Shown: positions 31,122-41,722 of the stretch, one piece after another | Layout of the letters: each line of letters opens with the position of its first letter | Numbering within the stretch: position 1 is the first letter of the stretch | Source: Vibrio stylophorae | Lineage (GTDB): Bacteria > Pseudomonadota > Gammaproteobacteria > Enterobacterales > Vibrionaceae | Assembly: GCF_921293875.1 (NCBI RefSeq) | Contig: NZ_CAKLDI010000001.1 | Coordinates: forward strand, 2,481,915 to 2,545,914 | DNA length: 64,000 nucleotides | Reading direction: 5' to 3' | Notes under the pieces: model-generated | Database searches by the model: none | The model's input: the letters and a program-made list of their open reading frames with translations, nothing else | Told to the model about the DNA's origin: nothing | Position numbers and translations under genes: made by a program

Positions 31122-33851
31122 TTAGTTAATTTTACCATGGCACTGTTTGAATTTTTTGCCTGAACCACATGGACAAGGATCATTACGCCCAACCTTTTTG
31201 CCCTCACGAACAAAAGGTTGCTCCATAGCACCATGAGATTCATCTTCATCCGTCACTTGGTTATCCGCTTGTGCATGTTGGTATTGCTGATGACGAGCTA
31301 AGGCTTCTGCTTGTTCAAGGCGCATTTGCTCAGCGCGATCGATCTCTTCAGGTTTTTGCACTTGCACCTTACTCAACACAGAAATCACATCTGATTTCAG
31401 TGCTTCAAGCAAACCTTGGAAGAGCTCAAAGGATTCTCGCTTGTATTCTTGTTTCGGGTTCTTCTGCGCATAACCGCGCAAGTGGATACCTTGACGCAGG
31501 TGATCCATCGCTGCTAGATGCTCTTTCCAAAGATTATCTAAGGTTTGTAGCATCACTGTCTTTTCAAAATTGCGAATGACAGCAGCACCAACAACATCTT
31601 CTTTCTCTTGATACACTTGTGTCGCAGCATCAATGATACGCTCACGAAGTGCTTCTTCGTAGAGTTTGTCATCTTCTTCAAGCCATTTCACCACAGGCAG
31701 TTCCAGTGCAAAATCAACGCGTAGGCGTTCTTCTAGCCCTGGAACATCCCACATCTCTTCCAATGATTGTGGTGGAATATATTCATCAATAACCGCTTCA
31801 AATACGTCAGCACGATTGTATGCAATCATCTCGCTGATATCGGCTGCATCCATCAACTCATCACGAAGTTCGTAAACCACGCGTCGCTGATCGTTGGCAA
31901 CGTCATCAAACTCAAGAAGCTGTTTACGAATATCAAAGTTGCGACCTTCCACTTTACGCTGCGCATTCTCAATAGCGCGCGATACCAGTGGATGCTCTAT
32001 GGCTTCGCCCTCTTCCATACCTAAACGTTTCATCATTGCAGTCACACGATCAGATGCAAAAATTCGCATCAAACCATCTTCCATAGAGAGATAGAAACGA
32101 GATGAACCGGGGTCACCTTGACGGCCTGAACGGCCACGCAACTGATTGTCGATACGGCGAGATTCATGACGCTCAGTACCAATGATGTGCAGACCACCGG
32201 ACGCAATTACAGCATCATGAGAGAGTTTCCACTTGGCTTTAATCTCTTCAATTTGCGCATCCGTTGGATTTTCGAGCGCTTCAACTTGCGTATGCCAGCT
32301 ACCACCGAGCACGATATCGGTACCACGACCCGCCATGTTCGTAGCAATCGTTACGCTACCAGGGGTACCTGCTTGGGCAATAATATCTGCTTCTTTTTCA
32401 TGGAATTTGGCGTTCAAAACCTGGTGCTTGATCTTACGTTCACGCAGCGCATTAGACAGCAGCTCAGATTTTTCAATGGATACAGTACCCACCAAGCAAG
32501 GCTGGCCAGCCGCAACTCGCTCTTGAATATCTTCAATGATCGCATTGAATTTTTCGCGCTCAGTCATGTAGACCAAGTCACCCATATCCTTACGAACCAT
32601 TGGGCGGTTGGTTGGGATCACCACTGTTTCAAGACCATAAATGGACTGGAACTCAAAAGCTTCAGTATCTGCGGTCCCTGTCATACCTGACAATTTTTCG
32701 TATAGTCGGAAATAGTTCTGGAAAGTGATCGACGCCAGCGTCTGGTTTTCGTTCTGAATCTTCACACCTTCTTTAGCTTCTACCGCTTGGTGTAAACCTT
32801 CAGACCAACGACGCCCCGGCATGGTACGGCCGGTATGTTCATCAACGATCACAACCTCATCATCTTGCACGATGTAGTCAACGTTGCGCTCAAACAAAAC
32901 ATGCGCACGCAAGGCAGCATTCACATGGTGCAACAAGCTGATGTTGGCCGGTGAGTAAAGGTTATCTTCTTCGGTCATTAAGCCCGATTCTTTCAGAAGC
33001 TGCTCAACAAACTCTTGACCATTTTCGGTCAAATGCACCTGTTTTGATTTTTCATCAACGGTGTAGTGACCATCACCACGATACTCTTCGCTGTCTTCTT
33101 TATCTTGGCGCTCTAAGCGAGGGATCAATTTATCAACGCTCTTATAAAGCTCAGAGCTATCTTCCGCAGGGCCTGAGATAATCAGTGGCGTACGCGCTTC
33201 ATCAATCAGGATGGAGTCCACCTCATCGACCACGGCAAAGAAGCGTTCACGCTGCACGCGATCTTCAGCGCGAAAGGTCATATTGTCGCGCAGGTAGTCA
33301 AAACCAAATTCGTTATTAGTTCCGTAGAGAATGTCGGCCGCATAGGCTTCTTTTTTCTCAGGTGGCATCATGCCAGCCAAGTTCACACCAACGCTCATTC
33401 CCAAGAATTCAAACAGTGCACGGTTGGTTTCGGCGTCACGACGTGCCAAATAATCGTTGACGGTAACGATATGTACGCCTTTACCAGTCAAAGCATTGAG
33501 GTAAGCAGGCAAGGTCGCTGTCAGTGTTTTACCTTCACCAGTACGCATCTCAGCGATTTCACGGCTGTTAAGCACCATACCGCCAATAAGCTGCACATCA
33601 AAATGACGCATGCCAAAGACACGCTTAGAGGCTTCACGAACGGTAGCAAATGCTTCAGGAAGCAGGCTATCTAGCTCAGTACCTTGGGCCAAACGGCCAC
33701 GATACTCTTGCGTTTTCGCCTTTAATTCAGCATCGGTGAGCGATTCAAACTGGGGCTCTAAAGCATTAATTTGTTGAACAATCTTACGCAGACGGCGCAA
33801 AGTGCGGTCATTGCGGCTACCAACAATCTTCGTTAGCAATTTCGTTATCAT
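31122..33851 (-). CDS. secA: Preprotein translocase ATPase SecA
   Basis: Motor of Sec-dependent protein export through SecYEG. From the ATG at 33851 it has 909 residues (E. coli 901) and starts [20 protein letters not shown]. Walker A (MRTGEGKT) is at residues 102-109, and the [13 protein letters not shown] helicase region is near 209. The C-terminal zinc motif [14 protein letters not shown], which binds SecB and phospholipids, begins at residue 893. No clear Shine-Dalgarno precedes the ATG, and the frame is open 24 codons further to a GTG at 33923. No secM lies upstream; dciA is divergent instead. Confidence 0.97.
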   Translation of the reverse strand: MITKLLTKIVGSRNDRTLRRLRKIVQQINALEPQFESLTDAELKAKTQEYRGRLAQGTELDSLLPEAFATVREASKRVFGMRHFDVQLIGGMVLNSREIAEMRTGEGKTLTATLPAYLNALTGKGVHIVTVNDYLARRDAETNRALFEFLGMSVGVNLAGMMPPEKKEAYAADILYGTNNEFGFDYLRDNMTFRAEDRVQRERFFAVVDEVDSILIDEARTPLIISGPAEDSSELYKSVDKLIPRLERQDKEDSEEYRGDGHYTVDEKSKQVHLTENGQEFVEQLLKESGLMTEEDNLYSPANISLLHHVNAALRAHVLFERNVDYIVQDDEVVIVDEHTGRTMPGRRWSEGLHQAVEAKEGVKIQNENQTLASITFQNYFRLYEKLSGMTGTADTEAFEFQSIYGLETVVIPTNRPMVRKDMGDLVYMTEREKFNAIIEDIQERVAAGQPCLVGTVSIEKSELLSNALRERKIKHQVLNAKFHEKEADIIAQAGTPGSVTIATNMAGRGTDIVLGGSWHTQVEALENPTDAQIEEIKAKWKLSHDAVIASGGLHIIGTERHESRRIDNQLRGRSGRQGDPGSSRFYLSMEDGLMRIFASDRVTAMMKRLGMEEGEAIEHPLVSRAIENAQRKVEGRNFDIRKQLLEFDDVANDQRRVVYELRDELMDAADISEMIAYNRADVFEAVIDEYIPPQSLEEMWDVPGLEERLRVDFALELPVVKWLEEDDKLYEEALRERIIDAATQVYQEKEDVVGAAVIRNFEKTVMLQTLDNLWKEHLAAMDHLRQGIHLRGYAQKNPKQEYKRESFELFQGLLEALKSDVISVLSKVQVQKPEEIDRAEQMRLEQAEALARHQQYQHAQADNQVTDEDESHGAMEQPFVREGKKVGRNDPCPCGSGKKFKQCHGKIN

Positions 33852-34045
33852 GGGATGGCCGTTTCTCTGAACATATCCTCTGATGAGGATGCAAATAAAA
33901 ATACGAGCGTGGTTGGCACTCACTCCAATGTGCCGCTCAAATCACAGAGCAGCAACCAGTTCTACCATGGGAGATGGGGATCCTTTATTTTGTTTTCAAG
34001 GCTCTAGGTAATATACACCCATCTACCACAGTGATTTAGCTGGGT
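33852..34045. other. Divergent region between secA and dciA
   Basis: Together with the dciA leader this makes a 316-base gap. On the secA side there is a 6-bp hairpin (ATCCTC-ATCA-GAGGAT, 33875-33890) 24 bases before the secA ATG. I could not assign a secA promoter. Confidence 0.5.
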
Positions 34046-34051
34046 TATAAT
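34046..34051 (+). promoter_or_regulatory. Likely dciA promoter (-10 box)
   Basis: A consensus TATAAT at 34046-34051 would place the RNA start near 34058, just before the leader ORF's AGGAGG. The -35 region (CTACCA near 34023) is a poor match. Confidence 0.55.
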
Positions 34052-34075
34052 ACGGCATATACAGGAGGGCAGCTA

Positions 34076-34117
34076 ATGGTTACCATGGTTTTGCTGACAT
34101 TCTTAGCGCAAAACTGA
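34076..34117 (+). CDS. Short leader ORF upstream of dciA
   Basis: Thirteen codons (MVTMVLLTFLAQN, then TGA) preceded by a perfect AGGAGG at 34063-34068 with 7-base spacing, and placed right behind a TATAAT box. The ribosome binding site is far better than that of dciA, 50 bases downstream. It may be a regulatory leader peptide for dciA. No terminator-like hairpin follows it. It matches nothing I recognise; short length means chance cannot be excluded. Confidence 0.5.
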   Translation: MVTMVLLTFLAQN

Positions 34118-34167
34118 GAGCTCAGCCCAGTTGTCTAAGCAATTCGATTCCAAAATGAGCGTTTTTT

Positions 34168-34623
34168 ATGCGTGATCACCGCCCAACCAAAACCAATCAA
34201 TTGCTCCAGCATACGTTAACCGGGCAATTCCAGCGCCACCTTCATGAGCTGCAAGAGATTCAGCAGTGGCTCGATACGCAAATTACCAGCATTCCCTCAG
34301 CGCATTGGCGACTTGCCAATTACCGACAGCATTGGCTGTTTCTAGAAGTAAGTTCGGCGGCAATGAAATACCGCTTGAATGGTCAAAAAATGCAAATACA
34401 AACAGCGATGCGTCAACATTTGCCGCAGCTCATGGGTATTGAGATTCAAATCAACCCAGCATTGAATAAGCAAACTGAGCATCCAAGTGCTGTGATGAAA
34501 AAGTCAACACCGCCTAAAGTTAGCCATGCAATGGCTCAGCAACTCACACAATTTGCCGATGTACTGCCTGAAAAGATTGCCGAGCGGTTAAAAAAAATCG
34601 CGGCTCTTGCGAGCCGCGATTAA
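34168..34623 (+). CDS. dciA: DciA-type replicative helicase loader (DUF721)
   Basis: A 151-residue DUF721 protein. DciA is the widespread ancestral loader of the DnaB helicase in bacteria lacking phage-derived DnaC/DnaI. The N-terminal part holds the DUF721 fold (LANYRQHWLFLEVSSAAMKY, shown to 20 residues), and the C-terminal part is a less ordered, Gln/Lys-rich tail. A stop codon in frame at 34156-34158 means the ATG at 34168 is the first possible ATG; only a weak GAG precedes it. It is divergent from secA and convergent with lpxC, the position where DUF721 genes sit in vibrios. Its last codons contain the lpxC terminator. Confidence 0.85.
   Translation: MRDHRPTKTNQLLQHTLTGQFQRHLHELQEIQQWLDTQITSIPSAHWRLANYRQHWLFLEVSSAAMKYRLNGQKMQIQTAMRQHLPQLMGIEIQINPALNKQTEHPSAVMKKSTPPKVSHAMAQQLTQFADVLPEKIAERLKKIAALASRD
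34591..34621 (-). terminator. Terminator of lpxC / dcw cluster, inside the dciA 3' end
   Basis: An 11-bp perfect stem (AATCGCGGCTC / GAGCCGCGATT) with a 4-base loop. On the minus strand it ends in a seven-T run and lies 26 bases after the lpxC stop. On the plus strand there is no T run, so it serves lpxC although it is encoded by the last codons of dciA. Confidence 0.9.
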
Positions 34624-34646
34624 TTCAATATTTAACGCTTTACGAA

Positions 34647-35570
34647 TTAAGCTAGCACCATGTTCGGCGCAACAAATGCAACCGGCGATTGCTCTGATTC
34701 ATCAAAGGTTGCCCATTCCCAAGCTTCTTGGTCGGCAAGCACTGCGCGAAGTAAACGGTTATTCAATGCATGACCAGATTTGTGCGCGCGAAGCTCGCCA
34801 ATCATATTAAAGCCACACATAAATAGATCGCCTACCGCATCCAATACCTTATGCTTCACGAATTCATCATCAAAACGTAAACCATCTTCATTTAGAATAC
34901 GGTAATCGTCGAGTACGATGGCGTTATCAAAGCTACCGCCCAAACACAGATTCTGTGATTGAAGGTACTCGATATCACGCATAAAGCCAAAAGTACGAGC
35001 GCGACTGATCTCTTTGATAAAAGATTGCGTCGAGAAGTCTAGCAGCAGATTTTGATGCTCTGCATCAATCGCTGGATGGTCAAAATCAATGGCAAAATTG
35101 ATACGGAAGCCATTGTATGGCACCAATTCTGCCCACTTGTCACCATCTTCAATGCGCACAGGTTTCTTAATGCGAATAAAGCGTTTCAATGCATTTTGAC
35201 ATTCAATACCCGCTGATTGCAGCAGGTAAATAAATGGGCTCGCACTACCATCCATAATTGGAATTTCAGGTGCGTTCACTTCAACAACAATGTTGTCGAT
35301 TCCCATACCCGCAAGCGCCGCATTTAAATGCTCAACGGTTGAGATACGAACGTCGTCATCATTGACCAATGCTGTACACAGCATGGTATCACGCACAGCA
35401 TTTGCATCGGCCTTAAAATCAACCGGTGGATTCAAATCGGTGCGGCGATAAATAATGCCTGTATTGGCAGCCGCTGGGCGCAAAGTGAGTTTCACCTTAC
35501 GACCTGAATGCAGGCCAACACCAGTTGCCTCAACGATAGTCTTTAATGTGCGTTGTCGAATCATCATCAC
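34647..35570 (-). CDS. lpxC: UDP-3-O-acyl-N-acetylglucosamine deacetylase LpxC
   Basis: Zinc enzyme of the committed step of lipid A synthesis. The protein has 305-307 residues. [10 protein letters not shown] carries the first zinc His, and [10 protein letters not shown] carries the second His and the Asp. Two ATGs compete: 35570 fits the GAGATCG ribosome site better, while 35564 gives [20 protein letters not shown] like E. coli. It is the last gene of the dcw cluster and has its own strong promoter after ftsZ. Confidence 0.97.
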   Translation of the reverse strand: MMMIRQRTLKTIVEATGVGLHSGRKVKLTLRPAAANTGIIYRRTDLNPPVDFKADANAVRDTMLCTALVNDDDVRISTVEHLNAALAGMGIDNIVVEVNAPEIPIMDGSASPFIYLLQSAGIECQNALKRFIRIKKPVRIEDGDKWAELVPYNGFRINFAIDFDHPAIDAEHQNLLLDFSTQSFIKEISRARTFGFMRDIEYLQSQNLCLGGSFDNAIVLDDYRILNEDGLRFDDEFVKHKVLDAVGDLFMCGFNMIGELRAHKSGHALNNRLLRAVLADQEAWEWATFDESEQSPVAFVAPNMVLA

Positions 35571-35658
35571 GATCTCAACTGCTAATAAATTTCACCTAAG
35601 TTAAACTTAGATTCCGAAAGCTGCCATAAAACAATGACTAGCCAAAATTTGGCCAGCC

Positions 35659-35686
35659 ATTATACCGCAACTTTTACTAAAGGCAA
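35659..35686 (-). promoter_or_regulatory. lpxC promoter
   Basis: On the minus strand TTGCCT (35681-35686), a 16-base spacer and consensus TATAAT (35659-35664) lie between ftsZ and lpxC. A 13-base palindrome (GCCAAA-A-TTTGGC, 35641-35653) falls in the leader just downstream of the expected start. Confidence 0.8.
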
Positions 35687-35696
35687 AAATGTGACC

Positions 35697-36869
35697 TTAG
35701 TCAGCCTGTTTGCGCAGAAAAGCAGGAATGTCGAAATAGTCATCATCCGCCTTTGGCTTAGATGCTGGCGCAACACTTGATTTCGCCACTGCCGCTGGGG
35801 CTGGCTCTGGTTGCACTTCAACTTTCACTGGCTCTTTTTTCTCTTGCAAAGGCTGTGCCGGTTTTACTGGCGCTGCTTTTGTTCCAGGAACCAAAGTGAT
35901 ATCAGGCTTACGCTCGTTACCAATGCCGGTTGCAACAACAGTTACACGAAGCTCATCTGACACTTCTGGATCCAAAGAAGAACCCACCACAACGGTTGCG
36001 TTGTCTGATGCGAATGCTTTGACCGTATTACCTACAGTTTCAAACTCGTCCAAACGAAGATCGAAACCTGCAGTAATATTGACAAGCACACCGCGCGCGC
36101 CAGCCAAATCGATATCTTCAAGTAGCGGGCTTGAAATTGCCATTTCAGCAGCTTCTTCAGCACGGTCTTCACCGCTTGCCACACCGCTACCCATCATTGC
36201 GTGACCCATTTCAGACATCACAGTACGGACGTCTGCAAAGTCGACGTTGATCAGGCCAGGGCGCGTAATCAATTCAGCAATACCTTGTACTGCGTTACGC
36301 AATACATCGTTCGCTTTGGCAAATGCATCCAGCAAAGAGATCCCTTTACCAAGTACTTTCAGTAGCTTTTCGTTTGGAATCGTAATCAACGAGTCCACGT
36401 GCTGCTCAAGTGCTTCGATACCTTGCTCAGCGTAGGTCATACGCTTTTTGCCTTCAAAGTGGAAAGGTTTGGTCACCACCGCAACGGTCAGGATATCCAA
36501 CTCTTTTGCCACTTCAGCAATCACAGGGGCTGCACCAGTACCAGTACCGCCACCCATACCTGCTGCGATAAATACCATATCGGCACCATTGAGCGCTTCT
36601 TTAATCGCATCACGGTTTTCTAGCGCAGCTTCGCGACCCACTTGTGGGTTTGCACCTGCACCAAGGCCTTTGGTGATCGAATTACCGATTTGAATCACTT
36701 GAGTCACACTTGTTTTACGCAGCGCCTGCGCATCTGTGTTCACGCTGATAAATTCAACGCCTTCAATCGATTCGCGGACCATATGCTCAACAGCATTACC
36801 GCCACCGCCGCCAACGCCGATGACTTTAATGACTGCTTCATCGGATATATCCGTAGTCGGTTCAAACAT
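35697..36869 (-). CDS. ftsZ: Cell division protein FtsZ
   Basis: Tubulin-like GTPase that forms the Z ring. The protein has 390 residues. The tubulin signature GGGTGTG is at residues 106-112, with [12 protein letters not shown] near 19-30. The T7 catalytic loop lies in [12 protein letters not shown] Pro/Ala/Lys-rich linker leads to the C-terminal [14 protein letters not shown], which binds FtsA and ZipA. ftsA lies 32 bases upstream. Levels must match FtsA, as usual for this adjacent pair. Confidence 0.99.
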   Translation of the reverse strand: MFEPTTDISDEAVIKVIGVGGGGGNAVEHMVRESIEGVEFISVNTDAQALRKTSVTQVIQIGNSITKGLGAGANPQVGREAALENRDAIKEALNGADMVFIAAGMGGGTGTGAAPVIAEVAKELDILTVAVVTKPFHFEGKKRMTYAEQGIEALEQHVDSLITIPNEKLLKVLGKGISLLDAFAKANDVLRNAVQGIAELITRPGLINVDFADVRTVMSEMGHAMMGSGVASGEDRAEEAAEMAISSPLLEDIDLAGARGVLVNITAGFDLRLDEFETVGNTVKAFASDNATVVVGSSLDPEVSDELRVTVVATGIGNERKPDITLVPGTKAAPVKPAQPLQEKKEPVKVEVQPEPAPAAVAKSSVAPASKPKADDDYFDIPAFLRKQAD

Positions 36870-36901
36870 GTGTTCTCTCCGTTCTTCCTGTTCGCATCAG
36901 G

Positions 36902-38158
36902 TTAAAATTCTTTTTTAAACCAGCCGCTCAATTTTGAGAAGACAGATCCTACTGAGCGTTTCGGCTCAGAGTAGCTCTCTTCTTCGAGCTGACTTTCCTT
37001 CCCGTAATGAAGTAACCCCACCGCGGTTGAGAAATCTGGAGCTTGCACATAATCGGTCAGACCTGCGATATCGATGGGATCACCGATTCGCACTTGGTTA
37101 CGGAATACGCGCTCGGCACATCCCACAAGCCCTTCCATTTTTGCTGCACCGCCCGTTAAAACGATCCCTGCTGCTAAGTGGTGTTTGACACCATTACTAC
37201 GTAATTGTTCTTGTATATCAATAAGTTTTTGATGAACCAGGCCCAAAAGTTCACTGTAACGTGGTTCAATCACTTCTGCTAAGGTTTGTCGTTGTAAGCT
37301 GCGAGAAGGTCGCCCACCTACACTTGGTACCTCAACAGAGTCATCCTTGCTTACCATCTCTCCCAGAGCGCAGCCATGGTTTACCTTAATCGCTTCGGCA
37401 TCCCCCGGAGGTGTACCAAAAGCATAAGCGATATCACTGGTGACCACATTACCTGCATAGGGAATCACTTCCGCATGTCGTAACGAGCCGCCGGTCCATA
37501 CCGCAATATCCATGGTGCCGCCGCCAATATCAACAACACAAACACCGAGCTCGCGCTCATCAGGTGTCAATACTGCATTACTGGCTGCTAGCCCAGAGAA
37601 GATCAACTGATCAACTTTGAGGCCACAACGCTCCACCGCTTTTACGATGTTTCGCGCCATATCATTGTGGCAAGTGATCAAGTGCACGCCCACTTCCATG
37701 CGTACACCCGATAAACCAACAGGGTTTTTAATGCCCTCTTGATAATCAATAGCAAACTCTTGAGGAATCACATGCAAAATGCGATGTTCGTCGCTAATTT
37801 TTACCGATTTGGCGGTATGAATAACATTATCCACATCATCTTGCGTCACCTCTTCATCAGAGATCGGCACCATCCCTTTTTCGGTTTGGCTGCGAATATG
37901 TTTACCCGATAGCGATAAATACACTGATGAAATTTGGCATTCAGCCATCAGTTCCGCTTGATTAATCGCACGTTGAACTGATTTCACCACGGATTCCAAA
38001 TCATTCACGCCGCCTTTGTCCATCCCTCGAGATGCACAACTGCCAACGCCAATAATGTTGATACGGTTATCAGGCAGCACCTCGCCAACCAAGGCGACTA
38101 CTTTTGATGTGCCAATATCAAGACCGACCAATAGTTGTTGTTCTGTAGGTTTTGTCAT
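36902..38158 (-). CDS. ftsA: Cell division protein FtsA
   Basis: Actin-like ATPase that tethers FtsZ to the membrane and recruits later divisome proteins. The protein has 418 residues (E. coli 420). The phosphate loop VGLDIGTSKVVALVGE is near residues 11-26, and the second ATP motif is [14 protein letters not shown]. The C-terminal amphipathic membrane-targeting helix ends SGWFKKEF, like E. coli. It sits between ftsQ (11-base gap) and ftsZ. Confidence 0.99.
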   Translation of the reverse strand: MTKPTEQQLLVGLDIGTSKVVALVGEVLPDNRINIIGVGSCASRGMDKGGVNDLESVVKSVQRAINQAELMAECQISSVYLSLSGKHIRSQTEKGMVPISDEEVTQDDVDNVIHTAKSVKISDEHRILHVIPQEFAIDYQEGIKNPVGLSGVRMEVGVHLITCHNDMARNIVKAVERCGLKVDQLIFSGLAASNAVLTPDERELGVCVVDIGGGTMDIAVWTGGSLRHAEVIPYAGNVVTSDIAYAFGTPPGDAEAIKVNHGCALGEMVSKDDSVEVPSVGGRPSRSLQRQTLAEVIEPRYSELLGLVHQKLIDIQEQLRSNGVKHHLAAGIVLTGGAAKMEGLVGCAERVFRNQVRIGDPIDIAGLTDYVQAPDFSTAVGLLHYGKESQLEEESYSEPKRSVGSVFSKLSGWFKKEF

Positions 38159-38169
38159 GATTGCCTGCT

Positions 38170-38979
38170 TTATTTACTTCGGCCGTCAGGGCTATCACGC
38201 CATTTGACTGCGGCCCCCGTATCATAGCGTAAATCGATATAGGCGATCTCTCGCCCCTCTTTCTGCAAAATTGGATATAACCCAACAAAGCGTCGAATAC
38301 GTTCTTTTACTCGCTCTTGACCCAATTCAATGACCACACCATCAGCAAGAACGATGTGCCATGCGCGGCGTGGCGATAAACTCAATTGCGCCACGTTAAA
38401 TTTAGGCCCGAGGGTTTGATCGATGTAGTGCCACATTGCAAGCACTTCATCACTCCGCTGATCCGGCCCATAGAGGCGAATCAAATTTAACGGCAAAGCA
38501 TTGGCGTTTTTAGGGGCGAAAATTGTCCCTTCACTATTCAGGAGGGCATTGTCATTCCATCGCGCCTTCGCTTGCTGCTCTACCATATAAAGCTTGAGCT
38601 GATTGGGCCATTGCTTACGTACTGCAACTTGTTTGACCCAAGGGAGTTGCTCTAATTGCTGCTGAATCTCATCGACATTTTGCAGCATAAAGCTGTCTAG
38701 CCGACCGAGCTGACCAATGGCGCTACGAATTTCATCGACATTGGTGTATTTCAGCTGCCCCTCAATCACCATTTGCGAAATCGGTAGTCGGTGGGCATCA
38801 CTCATCCAGTGAATGGTTCGCCAACCGCCCCAGAACAGCAGCACAATCACACAGATAAAGAAAATCAAACCACTCCACCAACGCCACTTTTGCTGTGGCA
38901 AATCTATAGCGTATTGAGGTTGTGGTTCGATTAAATCTGCTGTTAACACGTGTTCGCCTTGATCATTCTCTATGTCCAA
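38170..38979 (-). CDS. ftsQ: Cell division protein FtsQ
   Basis: Bitopic inner-membrane protein that bridges early and late divisome and binds FtsB/FtsL. The product has 269 residues. A cytoplasmic N-terminus (about 1-34) is followed by one TM helix (about 35-56), a POTRA domain beginning SQMVIEGQLKYTNVDEI, and the beta domain. It is separated from murC by 147 bases. In E. coli ddlB fills this gap; here there is no such gene. Confidence 0.96.
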   Translation of the reverse strand: MDIENDQGEHVLTADLIEPQPQYAIDLPQQKWRWWSGLIFFICVIVLLFWGGWRTIHWMSDAHRLPISQMVIEGQLKYTNVDEIRSAIGQLGRLDSFMLQNVDEIQQQLEQLPWVKQVAVRKQWPNQLKLYMVEQQAKARWNDNALLNSEGTIFAPKNANALPLNLIRLYGPDQRSDEVLAMWHYIDQTLGPKFNVAQLSLSPRRAWHIVLADGVVIELGQERVKERIRRFVGLYPILQKEGREIAYIDLRYDTGAAVKWRDSPDGRSK

Positions 38980-39126
38980 TCACCAATGGCGTGACCGAGA
39001 GCTTAGCTCGCAGATTATAACTGTCTATGTGACCAGCTCCAACAGTCAATGAAAAAAACAGCAACAAAGATGTTAACTGCAAAGCCTTTTTTCAGAAAGA
39101 TCTGCTCAAAATTATGAGCATTCGCA
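38980..39126. other. Gap between murC and ftsQ (no ddl)
   Basis: 147 AT-rich bases, free of ORFs with a ribosome site, where enterobacteria have ddlB. It may contain an ftsQAZ promoter on the minus strand, but I could not assign one. Confidence 0.6.
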
Positions 39127-40611
39127 CTATTTTGCGACGCATTCCTCTGACTGAAAAACCCTCATTGCATCAATATCTAGCTGTAAGCCCGCCAAAGTGC
39201 GCGCGAGTTTACCCACATCACCTGCACCTTGTGTTAGCACCATGTCATTTGCTTGCATCACATTAGCTAAAGCCGCTGGTAATGCATCAATTCCCGGTAC
39301 AAAAATAGGATCCACGAGACCACGGCCACGAATCGTGCGGCATAGCGAGCGACCATCAGCGCCAGGAATCGGCGCCTCACCCGCGGGATATACATCAAGC
39401 ATGAGCAATACATCCACTTTTTCCAGCACATTAGCAAAATCTTCATAGAGATCGCGAGTACGTGTATAGCGGTGCGGTTGGAAAATCATCACCAAACGCT
39501 TGTCAGGCCAACCTTGACGCGCCGCATCAATAGTTACATCCACCTCACTTGGGTGATGGCCATAATCATCCACCAGCATCACATCACCACCAGGGACATT
39601 GAACACGCCGAGGTGATCGAAACGACGACCTGTGCCCGCAAAGGCTTCAAGACCTTCAACAATATGCTGGTCACTAATACCTTGCTCAGTCGCTACTGCA
39701 ATCGCAGCCGTTGCATTTAACGCATTGTGACGGCCAGGTACGTTCAGTGTGATATCCAAGTCAGGCATATTATGACGCAATACCTTAAAGGTACCTTGCT
39801 GACCTTTTTGTTGATAATCCACCAGCTTAATATCCGCATCGTCGCTAAAGCCATAGGTAGTGACATGGCGGCGAATACGCGGCAATAGCTCACGCACCAT
39901 AGGGTCATCAATACACATCACCGCCAAACCATAGAATGGCAGGTTATGTAGAAAATCGATGAAGGTTTGTTTCAGCACTTCAATATCGCCGCCATAGGTA
40001 TCCATATGGTCAGCTTCGATATTGGTGACAATGCTCACCATTGGCTGCAGGTGCAAAAATGAAGCATCACTTTCATCTGCTTCAGCAATCAAATAACGGC
40101 TGCTACCCAAGCGCGCATTGGTGCCCGCAGTTTTCACTAAACCACCATTGACGAAGGTTGGATCAAGCTCTGCAGCGACAAAAATCTGAGTCACCATGGC
40201 TGTGGTGGTGGTTTTACCATGGGTACCAGCGACCGCGATGCCATGACGAAAACGCATCAATTCAGCTAACATTTCTGCACGGCGCACCACAGGAATACGA
40301 CGCTCGCGTGCGGCAATAAGCTCTGGGTTATCCTCTTTAATCGCAGTGGATACCACCACCACGCTGGCATTCACCACATGCTCTTGTGCATGACCGATAA
40401 AAATATCCGCACCAAAACGCTCTAGGCGCTCAGTGACCGCATTCGCTGCAATATCAGAGCCAGTCACATGATAGCCTTCATTGGCCAACACCTCAGCGAT
40501 ACCGCACATACCGGCACCGCCAATGCCCACAAAGTGAATAGTTTCGACACGGCGCATCTCTGGCACCATGGTTCGAATTTGGGCTAACTGTTTGGGGTCA
40601 AGCTTACTCAT
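39127..40611 (-). CDS. murC: UDP-N-acetylmuramate--L-alanine ligase
   Basis: Adds L-Ala to UDP-MurNAc, the first amino acid of the peptidoglycan stem. The protein has 494 residues. The glycine-rich [14 protein letters not shown] is at residues 27-40, and the ATP loop GTHGKTTTT at 129-137. I chose the ATG at 40611 because GTGAGA is placed seven bases upstream; a GTG four codons earlier overlaps the murG stop. Part of the dcw operon, eight bases after murG. Confidence 0.98.
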   Translation of the reverse strand: MSKLDPKQLAQIRTMVPEMRRVETIHFVGIGGAGMCGIAEVLANEGYHVTGSDIAANAVTERLERFGADIFIGHAQEHVVNASVVVVSTAIKEDNPELIAARERRIPVVRRAEMLAELMRFRHGIAVAGTHGKTTTTAMVTQIFVAAELDPTFVNGGLVKTAGTNARLGSSRYLIAEADESDASFLHLQPMVSIVTNIEADHMDTYGGDIEVLKQTFIDFLHNLPFYGLAVMCIDDPMVRELLPRIRRHVTTYGFSDDADIKLVDYQQKGQQGTFKVLRHNMPDLDITLNVPGRHNALNATAAIAVATEQGISDQHIVEGLEAFAGTGRRFDHLGVFNVPGGDVMLVDDYGHHPSEVDVTIDAARQGWPDKRLVMIFQPHRYTRTRDLYEDFANVLEKVDVLLMLDVYPAGEAPIPGADGRSLCRTIRGRGLVDPIFVPGIDALPAALANVMQANDMVLTQGAGDVGKLARTLAGLQLDIDAMRVFQSEECVAK

Positions 40612-40619
40612 TATTTGTC

Positions 40620-41675
40620 TCACTTTGCTTGGTCAATGATTGCATTGGCAACGCGCTCAGCAGCGTTATCAATCGCGCAGGCTTTGGCTTTTTCCGCCAT
40701 CGCGACAAGTGCTGAACGATCCAGTTGTTGCAATCGCGCTGCTAATTTCTCAGCAGTTAAATCTTTTTGATAAATCAGTTCTGCAGCGCCAGCTTCTACC
40801 AAGTGGCGCGCATTTTTTGCTTGCTGCTCATCTTTATGCATAAAAGGCACAAAAATTGCGCCAAGGCCCGCGCAGCTCAGCTCAGATACCGTCAGCGCGC
40901 CAGAGCGACAAACAATTAAGTCCGCCCATTGATAAGCGCCTGCGACATCAGCGATAAACTCAGTCACCTTAGCATTGGTGATGCCAGCATCTTGATAGGC
41001 TTGCTCAGTGCTCGCCTGATTATTTTTACCCGCCTGATGCCAAACCTGTAGCGACTGGCCACTTTGTGCCACCGCTTGAGGCACCACGCGATTCAAAATT
41101 TGCGCACCCTGACTGCCGCCCATCACCAGTACGCGAATAGGTTCATCGCGCTCGGCAATGGCTGCCGCCTGACCCGGCAATGCTGCAATCTCATCGCGTA
41201 CTGGGTTACCCACCACAGGGCGATTGGCAAAAGCACCTGGAAAGGCTTGCAGCACCACTTTGGCAATGCGCGAAAGCCAGCGATTGGTTAGGCCCGCCAC
41301 CGCATTTTGCTCATGCAAAATCACCGGCACACCACACAACCAAGCCGCAATGCCGCCAGGACCGCTAACATAGCCACCCATCCCGAGCACGGCATCCGGT
41401 TGGTAGGCGCGAATATGACGCTTGGCTTGACCAATCGCCTTTACAATCTGAAACGGCGCTTTGATCAGGCGCAGTAGTTTTTGTCCGCGCAATCCTTTGA
41501 TCTCGATAAAATCAATCTCGATACCATGCTGCGGCACCAATTGCGCTTCCATACGATCAGCCGTGCCAAGCCAGCGAATCTGCCAGCCTTGCTGCTGCAG
41601 TTTGCTCGCCACGGCCAACGCAGGAAATACGTGACCGCCAGTACCACCAGCCATCACCAATAACTTCTTACTCAT
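40620..41675 (-). CDS. murG: UDP-GlcNAc--undecaprenyl-PP-MurNAc-pentapeptide transferase
   Basis: Glycosyltransferase at the inner face of the cytoplasmic membrane that converts lipid I to lipid II. The protein has 351 residues. [11 protein letters not shown] at residues 10-20 and [13 protein letters not shown] are the donor and acceptor loops; [10 protein letters not shown] begins the UDP-GlcNAc domain. It lies 47 bases after ftsW and 8 before murC. Confidence 0.98.
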   Translation of the reverse strand: MSKKLLVMAGGTGGHVFPALAVASKLQQQGWQIRWLGTADRMEAQLVPQHGIEIDFIEIKGLRGQKLLRLIKAPFQIVKAIGQAKRHIRAYQPDAVLGMGGYVSGPGGIAAWLCGVPVILHEQNAVAGLTNRWLSRIAKVVLQAFPGAFANRPVVGNPVRDEIAALPGQAAAIAERDEPIRVLVMGGSQGAQILNRVVPQAVAQSGQSLQVWHQAGKNNQASTEQAYQDAGITNAKVTEFIADVAGAYQWADLIVCRSGALTVSELSCAGLGAIFVPFMHKDEQQAKNARHLVEAGAAELIYQKDLTAEKLAARLQQLDRSALVAMAEKAKACAIDNAAERVANAIIDQAK

Positions 41676-41722
41676 TTCATTGCCTTCTTTTATCGCCTAA
41701 ATGCCACATTTGTTTCGACCAA

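Noticed and set aside
33852-33923. N-terminal extension of secA to a GTG
   Set aside because: Does not resemble SecA N-termini; kept only as a finding because the normal start lacks a visible ribosome site.
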